Shown: piece by piece, positions 61,578-64,000 of the stretch
How the letters are laid out: every line of letters starts with the position of its first letter
Numbering within the stretch: position 1 is the first letter of the stretch
Source: Isochrysis galbana
Taxonomy: Eukaryota; Haptophyta; Isochrysidales; Isochrysidaceae
Assembly (NCBI GenBank): GCA_018136815.1
Contig: CM030934.1
Location: 2,316,000 to 2,379,999 of the forward strand
Direction: 5' to 3'
DNA length: 64,000 bases
The notes under the pieces: model-generated
Databases searched by the model: none
The model's input: the letters and a program-made list of their open reading frames with translations, nothing else
Told to the model about the DNA's origin: nothing
Made by a program: the position numbers and the translations under genes

Positions 61578-61961
61578 ATGGAGTTAGTACTCCATCAAGG
61601 AGAAGACGATGACGACCATCATCGTGATGAACCTCCTCTCCCTCTGGATGAGATGATGAGATCAGACATAAGAGAGGATCGGAGAAACAGGGAGATCGCG
61701 ATCTTGGAGGATCCTCAAATAATCTCTCTCTCTCCATCTGAGGAGATCGATTCTAATCTATGGGAGATGGACACATGGGAGGTCCTCGAGGCGCTTTGCA
61801 TCAAGGAATCCAAAAATAGCAGCGAGAGAGACCCCAACACGCACAGCGACTCAAGAGACTCGAGGCCCAAAACTCCTCTCGGCTGTCGCCCCCCCCCCCC
61901 CCCCCCAACCTTCTGTTCTTCTGTTGTTGTCCTGTTGTCTGGTTGTCTGGTTGTCTCCTAG
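61578..61961 (+). CDS. Hypothetical acidic protein, weakly supported
   Basis: 127 codons open, starting MELVLHQGEDDDDHHRDEPP and rich in Asp/Glu, Arg and Ser. It resembles no family and ends in Pro and Val/Leu low-complexity sequence. It is divergent from the SDR gene, so it could instead be part of that gene's upstream region. No intron or domain supports it. Confidence 0.2.
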   Translation: MELVLHQGEDDDDHHRDEPPLPLDEMMRSDIREDRRNREIAILEDPQIISLSPSEEIDSNLWEMDTWEVLEALCIKESKNSSERDPNTHSDSRDSRPKTPLGCRPPPPPPTFCSSVVVLLSGCLVVS

Positions 61962-61985
61962 AAGGTAGAAGGCGCTATTGTATTG

Positions 61986-62477
61986 TAGGCACCCTAGTTG
62001 GGCTGTCAGTCCTTAAGCTTACGGTGGTTTTGAGCTTACACTTACATCAGTACTTACATCAGTACTAATATCAGCTTACACCCCTATTATAACTTCTAGT
62101 ATCGCTATTATTATACTTATACTTACTGAGGGGTGTTCAGCGTGCAGCGCGTGGCGCGCGCGCAAAGGGGAGGCCAGCGCAAACAAACAGAGAGCACGAG
62201 TTGGCAGGTGCATGTGAAGAGGCCAAGAGGCCAAGGTGGTGGGGGGTGGGGGGTGGGCAGCTAGCAGGATAGATAGGCGGGGGGAGGGAGCGGGCTGGCG
62301 CGCCTCTCTGCGCTTGTTCGCGGGGGCTCGTTCCCGCTCCGGAGTTTTGTTTTCAGTTTTATTTTTGAACTGGCAGCCTAGCTAGGTACTAACATCAGTA
62401 TATCAGCTCCTGGGGAGCTAATTAATACTAATGCATGAGTACTAATATCAGTACTTACAGCCCAACTAGGGTAGGCA
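61986..62477. mobile_element. MITE-like element with terminal inverted repeats
   Basis: CCCTAGTTGGGCTGT (from 61992) and its exact reverse complement ACAGCCCAACTAGGG (ending 62471) bound 480 bases. The inverted similarity extends imperfectly a few bases inward (CAGTCCTT versus AAGTACT). Both sides are flanked by TAGGCA (61986-61991, 62472-62477), a likely 6-base target-site duplication. Repeated AGTACTAATATCAG and CTTACATCAGTACT words near both inner ends can also pair. No transposase is encoded, so it would be non-autonomous. Confidence 0.8.
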
Positions 62478-64000
62478 CGCCGCCTGGATTGATGGGGATG
62501 TGGCTGGCGTTTAGGGGTAAGCCGTAAGCCGAAGTATCCAGATATATGTGTCTTGGACCTAGATGGGACATACGTATTTACCGTATTTGGCCGGAGGCCA
62601 AATATATAAGTATTTCACTGTATTTTGGAGGCCCCCTGTATTGACGGGTCGCCATGCAAATACGGAGCGCCGCCCGCAGGGCGCGTAGCGCGCTAGCGCG
62701 CGAGCGGCGAGCGGAGCGAGCGAGCGCGGGCGCGGGCGCGGCCGCGCGGGCGCGGGGGCGCGGGGCTGCGGCAGTGGCAGGTGGCGGCAGGCGGGTGGGC
62801 GGTGGGAGGTGGGGGGTGGGGTTGTGGGGTAGTTATGGGGGGGGGGCTCTCGGTTCTTCTTCTTAACAATATAATGTGTAAGAATCTGCGTCGAAATCAA
62901 TATTGGCGTTACGCCACGACTCTAAATCCCATCCATTTGGCATCACCCTGGCACCTGGCACCCTCGGGATGGCCGAGGTTGTCCGATGTCCGAAGGCGGC
63001 GCGCAGCGGCGGCTCTTTTGCGATGGCGCAGCGTCGAGAGGTGGGAGTCCATCCTCCAACTTGGGGAGGCGGCTCTCTGGTGTGGTCTGTGGGGAAACTG
63101 CAGAGGGGGGGGGAAACTGCCGAGGGGGGGGTGAAATGCAGAAGGGGGGGGAAGGGAATGCAGAGGGGCCCAGTTCTGTTACCTGCATTTCTTGCCTTAA
63201 ACGCGTGGACAATTACCGTAACAATAAAAATAAAACTCCAATCTTCGAATTCCGAGACGAAAATCGGCGAACCAGGACTTGAGCCCAGGGAGAATCCGAA
63301 GCTGCACGCCTTGCTCGACCACGGCGAACATAGAAGACGGTATATATGTCGCATCCGCGATCGACCTTTTTGTTTTAGAAGTTGTTTGCGTTTCTTTGTT
63401 CCCTCCTTGCAGGCTAGCCACGAGTCACCGTCGTAGTGTCCTACATTCGTCCATTCGCCCTTGTTGCCCTCGCCTCCTTTATCGCCTCCTTTGTCGCCTG
63501 CTTGCCCTCACCTGGCTTACCTCCTTGCGTGCTCCTCGCGTTTTAGGCTAAGTCGCGCGGTCAGGTATCGCCGGTGCAAGGAACCGCCCCCATGTGTGAC
63601 CCTGATTCCCCCTCAGGTGTTGGCCGTTGGATTATATCGTGGCGCTATTTTACTTCGGTCTTCATCAAATCACTTAAGGGTTTTCGAAAGATTCCCTCCT
63701 TATTCCTGTGCGTAACTGTCGCCCCGTCGGATCGTCCGTCGCCCCGTCGCTCTCTTGTCGGCATTCTCTTCCTTGTTCGATCTGCCAGCGGGTTCCTGTG
63801 CGTTCCGTGATAGGGATACGTTAGTGTGGAGAGTGTTGATGTGAGTGTAGTGTCATCTCGTCGGTCCATCGGCCTCGAACCGTCTGTCGGCTGTCGTTCT
63901 TCGTTCGTCGCTCTCGTCCTCGTTCTCGTCCCCGTTCTCGTCCCTCGTTCTCAACACTACCTCAATACCAAACCTCTCCAATCCCTCAGCCCCAGCCTAT
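62478..64000. other. Sequence to the window end, no gene recognised
   Basis: It contains an inverted ATTTGGCC-GGA-GGCCAAAT at about 62584-62604 and GCGC-rich sequence at 62660-62770. Runs of G separated by GAAACTGC or GAAATGC lie at 63100-63160, and T/C-rich sequence with TCGTTCTCGTCC-like repeats at 63890-63950. None of the open frames resembles a family. Confidence 0.45.

Noticed and set aside
63262..63335. tRNA-like segment on the minus strand (A-box-like TGGTCGAGCAAGG, B-box-like GGGCTCAAGTCC)
   Set aside because: The D-arm pairs, but I could not form an anticodon stem, a proper T stem or complementary acceptor ends. The B box deviates from consensus.

Overview
The window is eukaryotic nuclear DNA. 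It is GC-rich, with about a dozen recognisable protein genes. Nine of these are split by short spliceosomal introns, and long CT/GA tracts, tandem repeats and retroelements lie between genes. Of 25 introns I could place from protein homology and reading frame, about ten begin GTGC (mostly GTGCG), eight begin GTGAG, and two are best explained as GC-AG introns. GTGC-type donors, GC-AG introns and CT microsatellites fit a haptophyte-like marine alga. That assignment is inference; no ribosomal RNA or plastid gene is present to confirm it.

Layout, left to right. 0-2.7 kb: CT-rich sequence and a LINE 3' tail. 2.7-4.1 kb: a HIT domain fused to an EMAPII-like tRNA-binding domain. 4.2-10.3 kb: tandem repeats and LINE remnants, one interrupted by a SINE-like insertion with a target-site duplication. 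11.2-12.8 kb: a mitochondrial-type DnaJ. 13.4-15.3 kb: an ankyrin fragment and a secreted histidine phosphatase. 16.6-17.2 kb: an array of ten hairpin-forming repeats. 17.5-18.1 kb: a COX5C-like gene. 18.6-20.6 kb: a tandem dimer of the SINE-like element. 21.9-24.2 kb: CLPTM1 family. 25.3-26.7 kb: GT8 glycosyltransferase. 29.9-31 kb: SANT/Myb-like protein. 31.9-32.6 kb: a LINE 5' end, a minisatellite and a short SINE copy. 33.1-36 kb: CDF zinc transporter (minus strand). 37.9-38.8 kb: a Cys-rich protein. 40.9-42 kb: CXXC zinc-finger protein. 43.6-44 kb: a membrane-anchored triple knottin (minus strand). 44-47.4 kb: three adjacent retroelements. 48.5-49 kb: an inhibitor-2/WW fusion (minus strand). 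51.8-54.1 kb: a PHL-repeat/coiled-coil protein. 54.7-57.9 kb: a near-intact but internally deleted LINE with perfect target-site duplications. 59 kb: a LINE ORF1 remnant. 60.5-61.4 kb: an SDR (minus strand). 62-62.5 kb: a MITE-like element. 62.5-64 kb: no gene recognised.

The most coherent undescribed system is the retroelement community. LINE copies share a 5' hairpin immediately before a start codon in the context ATGGARCGCGC, and a 3' tail that ends in oligo-T rather than oligo-A. Roughly 0.9 kb SINE-like elements share a body but carry alternative 3' tails. One tail is a stem-loop plus (TTA)n. The other is the LINE tail itself. Several copies have 16-18 bp target-site duplications readable by eye. 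Others show a dimer, an apparent twin-priming inversion, and frame-preserving internal deletions.

The host genes are unrelated housekeeping and regulatory functions, not an operon or pathway. Ten of fourteen have a coding-strand polypyrimidine tract upstream of the start, which looks like a promoter or 5'-UTR signature.
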